Positions 9,322 through 17,897 of a DNA stretch of 64,000 nt are shown here, in pieces. The notes beneath the pieces were generated by a model, which was not told the DNA's origin, ran no database searches, and was given only the letters and a program-made list of their open reading frames with translations. Source of the stretch: [Leptolyngbya] sp. JSC-1. GTDB lineage: Bacteria > Cyanobacteriota > Cyanobacteriia > Elainellales > Elainellaceae. Made by a program: the position numbers and the translations under genes. Position 1 is the first letter of the stretch. Each line of letters opens with the position of its first letter. The DNA is taken from the NCBI GenBank assembly GCA_000733415.1, contig KL662191.1:6106429-6170428 (forward strand), written 5' to 3'.

Positions 9322-9760
9322 AGCTTTACCTTATAGAGTGCTCACGATGGGTTGCTCATTGGACTCAATCTCTAGGGTGGCTTGCCCTGGATAATGTGCA
9401 TATTCAGTAAGTTAGAAAAAAGGTTAATGTCGGGGTTCCCAGCTGTGGATCCAGATGACTTGAAATGACCTCTAAAACAAAGTTAGCGCCACTGAATCGG
9501 CAGCTCGATCAACGAGCATTTGTACCATATTGAAGCATTTCAGGCACTTTTGTTCCTTTTCAGTGGTCATTCCTAGACATCCTTCGTAAATCGTTGCGAG
9601 TGGGACTGAGCGAATCCAGCGTATGAATGGGTAGCACTTATGAATCGTTGCACTAAGGTGGTTGTACTGTAAATAATCTCACTGAGTAATTCTACTATCA
9701 CTCCTTTGTCTACCCGCTATCGACCGATTGTATGAGCTGACTGGATCAACCAGTGTATGA

Positions 9761-9790
9761 GCCAACTTGCCTCCATTGTAGGAAGTTGGC
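9761..9790. promoter_or_regulatory. Inverted repeat upstream of the GH3 gene, possible operator
   Basis: GCCAACTT (9761-9768) pairs exactly with AAGTTGGC (9783-9790), and CCT/AGG extend the stem after a one-base bulge. It is 178 bp upstream of the GH3-like start and about 440 bp from the Rieske start. It could be a regulator site or an RNA hairpin in the leader. Confidence 0.35.
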
Positions 9791-9822
9791 CTGCACTGAG
9801 CTGAGCCAGGATAAAGCAGGTT

Positions 9823-9838
9823 TAAACCGATTGGTTTA
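9823..9838. promoter_or_regulatory. Palindrome TAAACC-N4-GGTTTA upstream of the GH3 gene
   Basis: TAAACC (9823-9828) and GGTTTA (9833-9838) are inverted around GATT. The size and spacing resemble a dimeric repressor site of TetR type. It is about 130 bp upstream of the GH3 start. No regulator gene is adjacent, so this rests on symmetry only. Confidence 0.3.
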
Positions 9839-9967
9839 GACAATTGGACTAGGAAATTATTATCGTTTTTCTGGTCTTTAGGCAACTATTCCTACTAGAG
9901 TAAGGAGCAGTTGCGATTCGTTATCGGTCGAAATCTGTCGAAACGTTGAAAATTCTGTAGAACTTCT

Positions 9968-11671
9968 ATGGCCAATCTTGTGCTGCCATTGGTGAAAGCG
10001 TATGCAACCTATGCCAAGGCAAACTTTGTGCGTAAAACTCGGCAACCTCTGCAAACTCAAGAGCAGTTCTTGCGGCAACTCTTGCAGGTTCAGCAGGGAA
10101 CCGAACTGGGACAAGAATTTGGGTTAGGTGAGATTAAAACGATCGATCAGTTTCGTGACCGGGTGCCAATTCTGCCCTATTCCAGCTACGAGCCGTATAC
10201 CGATCGGGTAGCCCGCGGCGAGCCAAACGTGCTCAACGCCGACCCGGTACTTTACATCAACCTGACCAGCGGCACCACCGGCAAGCAAAAAATGGTGCCT
10301 GTGACCCATCGCTTCACGTCGTCCTTGGGCAAAGCCAATGCGGCAGCTCTAGGGTTCTTGCTGGAGGCATTGTCAAAACACTCGGTCGGTCGCGATCGCA
10401 AGCTGGAGTTTGGCCGCGTGGTTTCGGCCAATTCGGTGGGGTTACAGGGGCGGACCGAGGCGGGAATTGAATATGGCCCGGTGACGGCAGGCAGCTTTCG
10501 GATGAATCGGGCTTTGCTAGAGCAGGGGTTCGCCCAACCCTTTGCGGCAATGGAAATTTCGGAAAGCGTCAGTCGTCACTATGTCTGTCTGCTGTTTGCC
10601 CTCACCAATCCGGCGGTGCGCGGTCTCACGGCCAACTTTCCGATGCTGGTGCTGCGGATCTGCGGCTATTTCGACAAGTATGCCGACGATTTGATTCGAG
10701 ACATCGCGGCAGGCACCTTTGCCAACTGGCTGACGATTGAACCGGAACTGCGGACCCAACTCGAACGCCGTTGGCGGCCCCATCCCCAGCGAGCGGCAGA
10801 ACTGCGGCAGATCCTAGAGACAAAAGGCAGACTCACTCCCAAAGACGCTTGGCCGAAGCTTTCAACGATTGGCACAGCGATGGGCGGCACGTCCGACTTT
10901 TACCTGAAGCGCTTTCCCGAATACTTTGGCGACATCCCGGTGTTTGGCGGCGTTTATGGCACGGCAGAAGCTAACTTTGGCGTCTACCACGACCTCAACA
11001 CCGAAGGCTGCATTTTAGCGATTGAAAGCGGTTTCTACGAGTTTGTGCCGCCGGATCAGTGGGAGGTAGACCAGCCCAAAACCCTGTTGCCTACGGAAGT
11101 CAAAGCTGGAGAGTTCTATCGCATCCTGCTCAGCAGCTACAGCGGCTTTTATCGTTATGATATTGGCGATGTGGTAGAAGTGTTGGGCTTCTACGAAAAC
11201 ACTCCGATTATTGCCTTCCGGCATCGCCGCGGCGGGTTGCTCTCTTCCACCACCGAGAAAACCACCGAATATCACGTCACTCAGACGATGCAGACGTTGC
11301 AGCAGGAATTTGGCATCTCGCTGGATGATTTCTGCATCACGCTGTCGGAGCAGGAGTTTCCGGCCCATTATCTGGTCAACATCGAGCTGGCTGCCGGACA
11401 AACCCTCAGCGACCCGCTCGCCTTTTTACAGCGATTTGACTACTGGCTGGGCGAGTTCAATGACCAATATCGAATTGTGCGTAAGGATCCAGTACCGCCG
11501 CCCCGGTTGCGTCTGTTGGCTCCCGGTAGTTTCGCTATCGTGCGGCAACGCCAACTCCAGCGCGGTACGTCCGATTCGCAGCTCAAAATTCCCCATCTGA
11601 CGGAAGACCGTAACTTTCTCAAGGATCTGGCGGTGTTGCAGGAGGTGCGGTTGCCTGGGGATGGGGAGTAG
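9968..11671 (+). CDS. GH3-type acyl-acid amido synthetase (adenylate-forming)
   Basis: 567 aa, full-length GH3 family. In plants GH3 enzymes adenylate carboxylic acids and conjugate them to amino acids; bacterial members are mostly uncharacterised. Conserved motifs are the P-loop-like SGTTGKQKMVP near residue 100, VYGTAEANFG (ATP and acyl site), and FYRYDIGDVVEV. The C-terminal domain is complete. The ATG has no strong Shine-Dalgarno. It is transcribed away from the Rieske gene and converges with an MFS exporter gene. An amide-forming enzyme near an oxoamine synthase and three oxygenases suggests a specialised metabolite, but this is inference. Confidence 0.85.
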   Translation: MANLVLPLVKAYATYAKANFVRKTRQPLQTQEQFLRQLLQVQQGTELGQEFGLGEIKTIDQFRDRVPILPYSSYEPYTDRVARGEPNVLNADPVLYINLTSGTTGKQKMVPVTHRFTSSLGKANAAALGFLLEALSKHSVGRDRKLEFGRVVSANSVGLQGRTEAGIEYGPVTAGSFRMNRALLEQGFAQPFAAMEISESVSRHYVCLLFALTNPAVRGLTANFPMLVLRICGYFDKYADDLIRDIAAGTFANWLTIEPELRTQLERRWRPHPQRAAELRQILETKGRLTPKDAWPKLSTIGTAMGGTSDFYLKRFPEYFGDIPVFGGVYGTAEANFGVYHDLNTEGCILAIESGFYEFVPPDQWEVDQPKTLLPTEVKAGEFYRILLSSYSGFYRYDIGDVVEVLGFYENTPIIAFRHRRGGLLSSTTEKTTEYHVTQTMQTLQQEFGISLDDFCITLSEQEFPAHYLVNIELAAGQTLSDPLAFLQRFDYWLGEFNDQYRIVRKDPVPPPRLRLLAPGSFAIVRQRQLQRGTSDSQLKIPHLTEDRNFLKDLAVLQEVRLPGDGE

Positions 11672-11673
11672 AG

Positions 11674-11780
11674 ATAGGGGAGATGCGGCTCGTGAGCCTC
11701 GCCGAACGAGGGGAGATGGGGGAGATAAAGCATTTCTGTGCTTCAAAGTCCCCCAGAATTGGATTTAGGGGCCAAAAGAC
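11674..11780. repeat. Simple-repeat region with a small palindromic element
   Basis: Just after the GH3 stop. GGGGAGATG occurs at 11677-11685 and again at 11710-11718, flanking a 24-bp element (11686-11709, CGGCTCGTGAGC...GAACGA) that recurs with two changes at 25516-25539. From about 11735 follows a TCCCCCAGAATTGGATTTAGGGG segment of a kind widespread between cyanobacterial genes. Confidence 0.6.
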
Positions 11781-11824
11781 CTGAGGTATCACAGTAGGTG
11801 CAGGAGAGTAGACTTTAGCTTTCT

Positions 11825-13027
11825 CTAGCTTTCTCTGATTCGTTGCAGGTTGCGAGACGCAAGTACGAGCAGTAGGCCCATGCTGAAAGAAAGCATGGCT
11901 CCGGCGTAGAAGGTAGTGGTGGGTTGTTCGGAGTTGAAAATGGTGCCGAACAGATCGGGAGAGAGGAACTGTCCCAAAAAAGTGACGCCGGTACCGACGG
12001 CTAGCACAATTGGCTGTAAGTTGGGCGGTGTAATTGTTGCTAGGGCACTGTAGTGGCTGGGGACCACAATTCCTAGACCAACCCCAAACAGAATAGCCGC
12101 TAACAGCAGCAGAGCAGGCTGAACCGAATTGGGCATGGCAATCAGCGCTAGGGTCAGCAAGCCAAATCCGATCCCGATAGTTGGCACCACTCCGAAGCGG
12201 CGGGTCAAGTACTTTAAGCCAAAGGCTGAGATCGCGGCTGAACCAATCGCCTGGGATGCCAAGATTAACCCAATCACAGGTGTATCGGCATTGATGGGGT
12301 CGGTTTTTAAGTAAATCGACAAATTTGTGACGGTAGCGTAGGCGGTTGCGGAGGTGAGCAGCAGAGTCAGCATGAACCGCAGCACCTGCGGATTTTTCAG
12401 CATCGACAGAATCTTGGCTAGCTCGACCAAGTTGAGCAAGGAAGCCGTTGACTCCGTACTTTGGGGTCGGTCGGAGAGGTTGAGCAGAGCGGCCAGCGCA
12501 ATCGGTAGACTAAGCCCGTACAGATAAAAGGCAATTTGCCAATTGGCGGCACCCAGCAGACCGGCGAGCAGCGGGTAGGCAATATTGGCGAGGGAAATGG
12601 TGCTGGAAGCGAGGCCAATCGCCTGAGCGCGTTCTTCTTCCTGTTGATAAATCTGAGCCAGAATCCCCAAACTGGCGGCGGCGATGCCTCCGGTGGCGGC
12701 TCCCAGCAGCAGGCGCGTCAGCAACATCGGCGAGAAGCTATTCACCCAGGTGCCAGCAATCCCAAACACGGCAAACAGCAGCAGCGAACCCACCAACACT
12801 CGCACCCAGCCGACCCGGCTCGCCAGGATTCCCAAAATTGGGCTAAACAAGGCCACCATCGAGTAATGGGCACTCGCCAGCCGTCCAGCCAGAAATTCAT
12901 CGAGCTGAAATTGGGTCTTAATATCTCCCAAAACGGGCAGAATCACCGCTCCTGGCATCACCGCTAGCGAACCTGCCGCCAGCAACACCCACAGTTTCGC
13001 GCGTTGGTTGGATTGGGTCATCGGCAT
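11825..13027 (-). CDS. MFS transporter, drug or metabolite efflux type
   Basis: 400 aa with about twelve predicted membrane helices in two bundles separated by a polar loop near residues 190-205 (LSDRPQSTESTAS). The TM2-TM3 loop has the MFS-like GILASRVGWVRVLVG, and helix 5 has the motif-C-like region ISLANIAYPLLAGLLG typical of antiporters. Start: ATG at 13027 with AAGG two bases upstream, or the second ATG two codons later. It converges on the GH3 gene and could export that neighbourhood's product; the substrate is unknown. Confidence 0.85.
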   Translation of the reverse strand: MPMTQSNQRAKLWVLLAAGSLAVMPGAVILPVLGDIKTQFQLDEFLAGRLASAHYSMVALFSPILGILASRVGWVRVLVGSLLLFAVFGIAGTWVNSFSPMLLTRLLLGAATGGIAAASLGILAQIYQQEEERAQAIGLASSTISLANIAYPLLAGLLGAANWQIAFYLYGLSLPIALAALLNLSDRPQSTESTASLLNLVELAKILSMLKNPQVLRFMLTLLLTSATAYATVTNLSIYLKTDPINADTPVIGLILASQAIGSAAISAFGLKYLTRRFGVVPTIGIGFGLLTLALIAMPNSVQPALLLLAAILFGVGLGIVVPSHYSALATITPPNLQPIVLAVGTGVTFLGQFLSPDLFGTIFNSEQPTTTFYAGAMLSFSMGLLLVLASRNLQRIRES

Positions 13028-13268
13028 GGCCTTTCACTGTAGGTTGGGCGGGTAGATTGAATTAGCTCGGCAGCTAGACTGCTGTTCAGTTTACTGTTCA
13101 GTTTACATAGCAATCCTAATATCAAATGCAAGTTGTGGCTGTTCTAATATCCCTGGTCATTAGTCAATAGCTATTCGGTCAGCGTCCATCCGTAGTCAAA
13201 CAAGTAGTCAAACAACCAGTGATTCTGGCTCCTGACTCCTCAATTACCTTAACCTAACTGCAAAACGC

Positions 13269-14255
13269 CTATAGCATCTGCAAAATTTCCTTCACTTTTT
13301 GCTTGCGGTCACGGCTGACTAGCGCCAATGCCAAGCTGCCTACTACATGAGGTATGGCACAAACGCTGCCCAAATAGGCCCGCCAGCGGCCCCAGAGCCA
13401 GACCGCCCGCGACGTGGGATACACTCGCCAAAACCGATTCACCGAGCAGACCATTTCATCGCCCAGTGAAGTCACCTCATGCCACCATCCGGCTGGAATA
13501 TACAGCTCCTCTCCGGGTTGCAGAATCACTTCATACTTGTGCTGAAGGGCTTGGCGCAGTTTGGGAAATGCTTCAAAGTCGGGGCGATCCGGATAGACAC
13601 GGCTGAACCAAGAGCGCAGCCTCAATCCATGCCAGAGATGAGCATAGAAGGGATAGGGATAGAGATTGAAGGTTTGACTGGGTGGAAACAGTACCACGCG
13701 CTTTGAGCCATGAAGCTGAACCAGGGTGCCGTCCATCGCGTCATAGTGCAAACATTCCATATGCCCACCCGGACCTACCCAGAGGTTAAAGCTGCTGGCG
13801 GGCTGCTGGAATCCCAGTTTCGCCAGTCCGGTGCTGAGGGTTTGCATTGCCTCGGTATCTGCAAGGGGCGTCTCTTGCAGCGAACATTTAGCAAGATAAA
13901 TATCCTGTTCGTGGGCGGTGCGATTCCGCAGTAGCTCGGCATAGTCAGTGAAGGACTGACTCTGAGTCTGTACGCCGCTGCCGATACTGGTCCATTCGCG
14001 CTTGTCTTGCTGATAGCGCTCTTTGCCGTAGTGGCGCAACAAAAATTTCTGCTCACCCAACTGCTGACACAGATAGTCCAGATTCCAGTCCCACTCCGGT
14101 TGGAGCAGGTCAGTGATGATCACCGGGATACCTCGCTTCTGGTAGCGTTGGGCAAAGTTGGCAGCAGTCAGGTGAGCAAAGGAAATTCGTTCAATCGCGA
14201 GAGCTGCTGTCTCTAAATGAGTCACAGTTGGGTTGAGATCAGATTGCGTTTGCAT
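13269..14255 (-). CDS. Cupin-8 / JmjC-type Fe(II) 2-oxoglutarate-dependent oxygenase
   Basis: 328 aa. The N-terminal RGIPVIITDLLQPEWDW is the usual entry of cupin_8 proteins. The iron triad is visible as H-x-D in CLHYDAMDGTLVQLHG and the distal His in YIPAGWWHEV; the sequence VVLFPPSQ follows the expected strand. The C-terminal 40 residues add a hydrophobic segment (VVGSLALALVS). Such enzymes hydroxylate protein side chains or small molecules. It lies 34 bp downstream of the beta-hydroxylase gene on the same strand, so the two oxygenases probably form an operon. Confidence 0.87.
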   Translation of the reverse strand: MQTQSDLNPTVTHLETAALAIERISFAHLTAANFAQRYQKRGIPVIITDLLQPEWDWNLDYLCQQLGEQKFLLRHYGKERYQQDKREWTSIGSGVQTQSQSFTDYAELLRNRTAHEQDIYLAKCSLQETPLADTEAMQTLSTGLAKLGFQQPASSFNLWVGPGGHMECLHYDAMDGTLVQLHGSKRVVLFPPSQTFNLYPYPFYAHLWHGLRLRSWFSRVYPDRPDFEAFPKLRQALQHKYEVILQPGEELYIPAGWWHEVTSLGDEMVCSVNRFWRVYPTSRAVWLWGRWRAYLGSVCAIPHVVGSLALALVSRDRKQKVKEILQML

Positions 14256-14289
14256 GGGTTACACAAAACCAGTAGAAACCTGCGGCCCG

Positions 14290-15054
14290 CTATTTCAGCA
14301 AAGCTTCAAACTGTTGTTCCCAGCTTTCGTGGTTGCCTTTGGCTAGTTGGACAATTGGCGATAGACCGACCAGGGTATTGATTGTCCAATTGACCGTCGA
14401 TAGCGGAAACCGCAGCGGACGTTCGATGTCGAGAAACAGCACCACCCGATAGTCGTCGGTGTCATTCCAGACCTCGTGAGGAAAAGTATCGTCAAAAATC
14501 AGGCTTTTGCCTTCCTCCCAGTAGGCGATTTGGTCTGCTACGCGGATGCGGCAATTTTCTCTCGGCTGCGGCACTTTTAAGCCCAGGTGATAGCGAATAA
14601 TCCCTTTGTGTTTGCCGCGATGTTCGGGAATGTGTTTGCCGGGAGCCAGGATGGAAAAGAAAGCCACCTTGAGGCTGGGGATTTTTTCCAGCAGCTTGGC
14701 GGTTTCGGGGCAGCGCTGGCAGTTTTTCTCGGATTTGTAGCCAAAGGCGCAGAAGAAGAAAGTCTTCCATCGGTCGTCATCGGCAATGTTGCCCTGGCGG
14801 GGCGAAATGTCCTGAAAGTTGGGCAAAGCATCTGCGTAGGGCAAAACCTGATCCAGTTCTTGGCGAATTACCTGCCAGTTGGCCTCCAGCTCATAGGACC
14901 AGGGAAACTGATCGGTGCTAAAAAATACCGAATCGCCTACCAGCGAGTACTTGGGCACTAGGCTTTCTAGATAGTTCACGACTTTGCCAATCGTGCCCTG
15001 GTCGGGAGAAAATTTTTCTACTTTTTCGATTGCGCCTTTCAATCCGCCTTTCAT
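14290..15054 (-). CDS. Aspartyl/asparaginyl beta-hydroxylase family dioxygenase
   Basis: 254 aa, PF05118-type Fe(II)/2-oxoglutarate enzyme. Iron ligands appear in GKHIPEHRGKHKGIIRYHLGL and FDDTFPHEVWN; the Arg after RYHLGL is typical for 2-oxoglutarate binding. A Cys-containing stretch (KNCQRCPETAKLLE) precedes the core. Relatives include LpxO (lipid A hydroxylase) and enzymes acting on amino acids in natural product pathways. First gene of a probable two-gene operon with the cupin-8 oxygenase. Confidence 0.88.
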   Translation of the reverse strand: MKGGLKGAIEKVEKFSPDQGTIGKVVNYLESLVPKYSLVGDSVFFSTDQFPWSYELEANWQVIRQELDQVLPYADALPNFQDISPRQGNIADDDRWKTFFFCAFGYKSEKNCQRCPETAKLLEKIPSLKVAFFSILAPGKHIPEHRGKHKGIIRYHLGLKVPQPRENCRIRVADQIAYWEEGKSLIFDDTFPHEVWNDTDDYRVVLFLDIERPLRFPLSTVNWTINTLVGLSPIVQLAKGNHESWEQQFEALLK

Positions 15055-15129
15055 GCGTCTCTTGTTACTCCTATCACCACGTTAAACAATGCAATTTAGT
15101 AATCCAACTCAAACTAAAACCAAGATCAG

Positions 15130-15164
15130 GGTGTTGTCGTCGCCCGAAGGGGGACGACAACACC
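15130..15164 (-). terminator. Strong hairpin after the haemagglutinin-like gene
   Basis: GGTGTTGTCGTC (15130-15141) and GACGACAACACC (15153-15164) form a perfect 12-bp stem, with CCC/GGG extending into the loop. It sits 90 bp downstream of the minus-strand exoprotein gene stop and upstream of the beta-hydroxylase gene. A moderately T-rich stretch (TTGGTTTTAG) follows on the minus strand, so termination is likely. Confidence 0.6.
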
Positions 15165-15255
15165 TCCTTTGGGTTTCATGTTTAATTATGTTGTTCTACT
15201 TTCAATGCAGATTTATTGTAGAGGACGCAGGCAGGGGACGTAGGAACCGGCGCAC

Positions 15256-17856
15256 TTAGTTCCCCCTTCCACAAGCGACAGACATGGGAGGAGAAGGGGA
15301 AGCAGCAGCTGTTGGAGCAACCAGCTTTACTCGACCATCGATTCCGAGAATCCAGGTTTGAGCTTCGACAATTGGGGCAGAAGGAGCGGAGGATGCCTCT
15401 ACGTGCGGAGTACTAGATTGAACTGATGCTGCTTCCGAATCGAAGGAGACCCAACCTGTAACAATCGCCTCACTGCTGCGTAGGTCCGTGGGGCTAGGCG
15501 GCACGCCACCCCGTCCGGTAATCACAAATTCGCCGCTTTGCTCAGCCACTGAACGATCCTCAGCTCGACAGCCTCGTGCGATTAGCTGGGATACATCCAC
15601 AACTGTACTCGGCAACTCGACCAAGCCTCGCGTCGGATCGACCGTAGGCGTACTGATGCTGATTTCGCCGTCTACACCCGCTCTAGAGTTGGCCGTAATG
15701 TCACTTTGGGGTGTGCGCTGGTCGCGTTGGGCAATGCCTAGAATGCCTTGTGCCTCGATTTCAATTCGGCCTGCATCTTCTCGGTCAGCATCGGCCACGA
15801 TGTCGCTATTCTCGGCAGGGGCATTCAGAATAAAGTTGGCATCAATATCGATTCGGCCAGCGTTGCCTCCGCCTGTGCTGGACCCAGCTTCGGTCGAAAT
15901 CCGACTACCGCGCCGCAATACCAACAAATCCACTCCCCGCAGATCGATTCTGGCGTTCCGGCCTGACTCGGTTTGAGCATTCAGGTCAGCTTGATTGTCC
16001 AACGTGATGCGATTTGCCCGAATACTCAGTCTTCCAGCTCCGGCGGCGGCAGGATTGCGACTATTCACGGCTACCACGGCTCCATCGCGCACCGTTAAGT
16101 CTCCTGTTCGGATCTCCACATCGCCACCTGGTCCTAGTGCTGAAGCCACCACACCCGACCCCACGTTAGGTAAGCCGCCAGAGCTAGCCGCAATACTGGT
16201 ACGAAAGCGACCATTTTCAGAACGACCTGTCACCTCTACAGATTCGGTCGCGCGAATATCGAGATCACCAGCTCTGCCGATGCCATAGGTGTTGGCTTGT
16301 AGCAATGTGCCATCTCGTAACCGCAGTCGCTGCGTTTGCATTTCTAAACTGCCGCCTCTACCTTGAGAACCGGGAGCCGTACCAACAAAGATGCCACTGG
16401 AATAGGGGACAGCCCCCTCGTCAAACTGCAACTGAATTGGGTTTCCATCTGCGTCTAGCGCAATTCCGGCTAGTTCAACCTCTGCGACCCGAATTGTCAT
16501 ATCGCCCGCATCGCCCGCGTTAATGGTTGTCGAAGTGATGTTGCCGCCTTCTAACACTTGAAGCCGATTGGTGTTGATCATTAGATTGCCAGCCGCCCCT
16601 TCTCCGCGTGAAAGCACATAGAGCAAGCTAAGGAAAGAGTCAGAAACACCCGCCAATAATACTGATTCGGAAGCCCTGACCCGAATATTTCCGCCTTGTC
16701 CTTCTGCCAGAGTGATTGATCCGATCCGTCCTCCGTTGCGAATAACTAAGTGTCGAGTCGAAATCTCCACATTTCCAGCAGTTCCCCGCCCTTCAGTTTC
16801 AGTCCTGATGCTGCTGAGTTTACCGTTCACGGTCAGTGAATCTGAGGCTGCAATTCGGATTGGTCTTCCCTGCTGTGCCCCATAGGTCACAGAATAAATT
16901 TGAGCCAACGCCCCACCCAAACTCACTTGTCCGGCTTGCACCTGAATTGCACCACCCCGAAGACCGCTCGCATCAACCACTACATCCCTACCCAAACGAA
17001 TGTTGCCAAAGCTGCGGATGTCGTTGTACTCCAAAGTCCAACCTAAATCACCAGGTAACAGACGAACTTCTCCAGCGCTAGCAACGCTGCCCAACTCAAT
17101 TCGGCCTCCTTCAGCCCACAAGCTGCCTGCCGGAACATCAGGTGATTCTGTGGCTATGACGAGATCTCCGCCAACTAACGCTAGCGTCTGGCCTGCTGGA
17201 ACGTTAAGACCAAAAACTGTTTCACCAAAGAAATTGAGGCGGGGATTGCCGGTTCCATCAATTGCCTGTGCATAGGAATAGCTGGCGATTCTGCCCGGAC
17301 GATCGCCAAACTGTAAACCGACTGGAACACTTACCGTCAGCAGTGGAGTGGTTTGAGGTGAAATGGCACTAAACTGAGTGCCGTCGGCAAAGTTGATGCT
17401 GTCGGCGGTGGTTGCCATAAAAGAGCCACCAATGTTGAGCGTAGCCTTAGGACCAAACACAATGCCGTTAGGATTGATCAAGAAAAAGTTGGCACGGCTA
17501 ATGCTGCCGCTGGTTTCTCGCACCTCAATCAAGCCGTTGATGCGGGAGCGGGTTGAACCCGTAACGCGAGAGAAGATATTGGTAACGGTTGGATCGACCT
17601 GCTGAAACGAAGCGGCACCATCGTTAGGAACAGAAAATTCTCGGAAGCTGTGAAACAGGTTTCTACCCCGCTGCGTTCCGCCAGTAATCACCGTTGTCCG
17701 CTCTCTAGGAGTCGTTACCGATGGGCGAGGCAAACTTTGATCTGGGACAATTCGGGCTGTTGCTGAAGCGACTAACCCTGCTGCCAACCAAAACAAGATG
17801 CTCCCCAAACCGAGCAGCGGTCGATAGAAGATCAGTAGTCGAGCAGGCCAGTTCAT
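15256..17856 (-). CDS. Two-partner-secretion exoprotein with filamentous haemagglutinin N-terminal domain
   Basis: 866 aa. An N-terminal signal peptide (LLGLGSILFWLAAGLVASATA) precedes the TPS domain, with ITGGTQRGRNLFHSFREFSV, the hallmark NPNG in FFLINPNGIVFG, and a long beta-helix of repeats such as GRIGSITLAEGQGGNIRVRA. The C-terminal GCRAEDRSVAEQSGEFVITGRGGVP is typical of the large cyanobacterial family of these proteins. Export would need a TpsB (FhaC-like) partner in the outer membrane, which is not in this window. The gene lies 41 bp downstream of a shorter paralogue, so they may be cotranscribed. Confidence 0.92.
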   Translation of the reverse strand: MNWPARLLIFYRPLLGLGSILFWLAAGLVASATARIVPDQSLPRPSVTTPRERTTVITGGTQRGRNLFHSFREFSVPNDGAASFQQVDPTVTNIFSRVTGSTRSRINGLIEVRETSGSISRANFFLINPNGIVFGPKATLNIGGSFMATTADSINFADGTQFSAISPQTTPLLTVSVPVGLQFGDRPGRIASYSYAQAIDGTGNPRLNFFGETVFGLNVPAGQTLALVGGDLVIATESPDVPAGSLWAEGGRIELGSVASAGEVRLLPGDLGWTLEYNDIRSFGNIRLGRDVVVDASGLRGGAIQVQAGQVSLGGALAQIYSVTYGAQQGRPIRIAASDSLTVNGKLSSIRTETEGRGTAGNVEISTRHLVIRNGGRIGSITLAEGQGGNIRVRASESVLLAGVSDSFLSLLYVLSRGEGAAGNLMINTNRLQVLEGGNITSTTINAGDAGDMTIRVAEVELAGIALDADGNPIQLQFDEGAVPYSSGIFVGTAPGSQGRGGSLEMQTQRLRLRDGTLLQANTYGIGRAGDLDIRATESVEVTGRSENGRFRTSIAASSGGLPNVGSGVVASALGPGGDVEIRTGDLTVRDGAVVAVNSRNPAAAGAGRLSIRANRITLDNQADLNAQTESGRNARIDLRGVDLLVLRRGSRISTEAGSSTGGGNAGRIDIDANFILNAPAENSDIVADADREDAGRIEIEAQGILGIAQRDQRTPQSDITANSRAGVDGEISISTPTVDPTRGLVELPSTVVDVSQLIARGCRAEDRSVAEQSGEFVITGRGGVPPSPTDLRSSEAIVTGWVSFDSEAASVQSSTPHVEASSAPSAPIVEAQTWILGIDGRVKLVAPTAAASPSPPMSVACGRGN

Positions 17857-17897
17857 TGTTCGCTTATTGGCTTAGTCGGAAATTTTGAGAACTCTAT

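Larger units (their letters stand above)
9322..9967. other. 646-bp divergent intergenic region (Rieske / GH3)
   Basis: No convincing coding sequence in any frame. It must carry the promoters of the divergent Rieske and GH3 genes. Two inverted repeats listed separately (9761-9790 and 9823-9838) lie on the GH3 side. No tRNA or known riboswitch fold was recognised. Confidence 0.5.
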
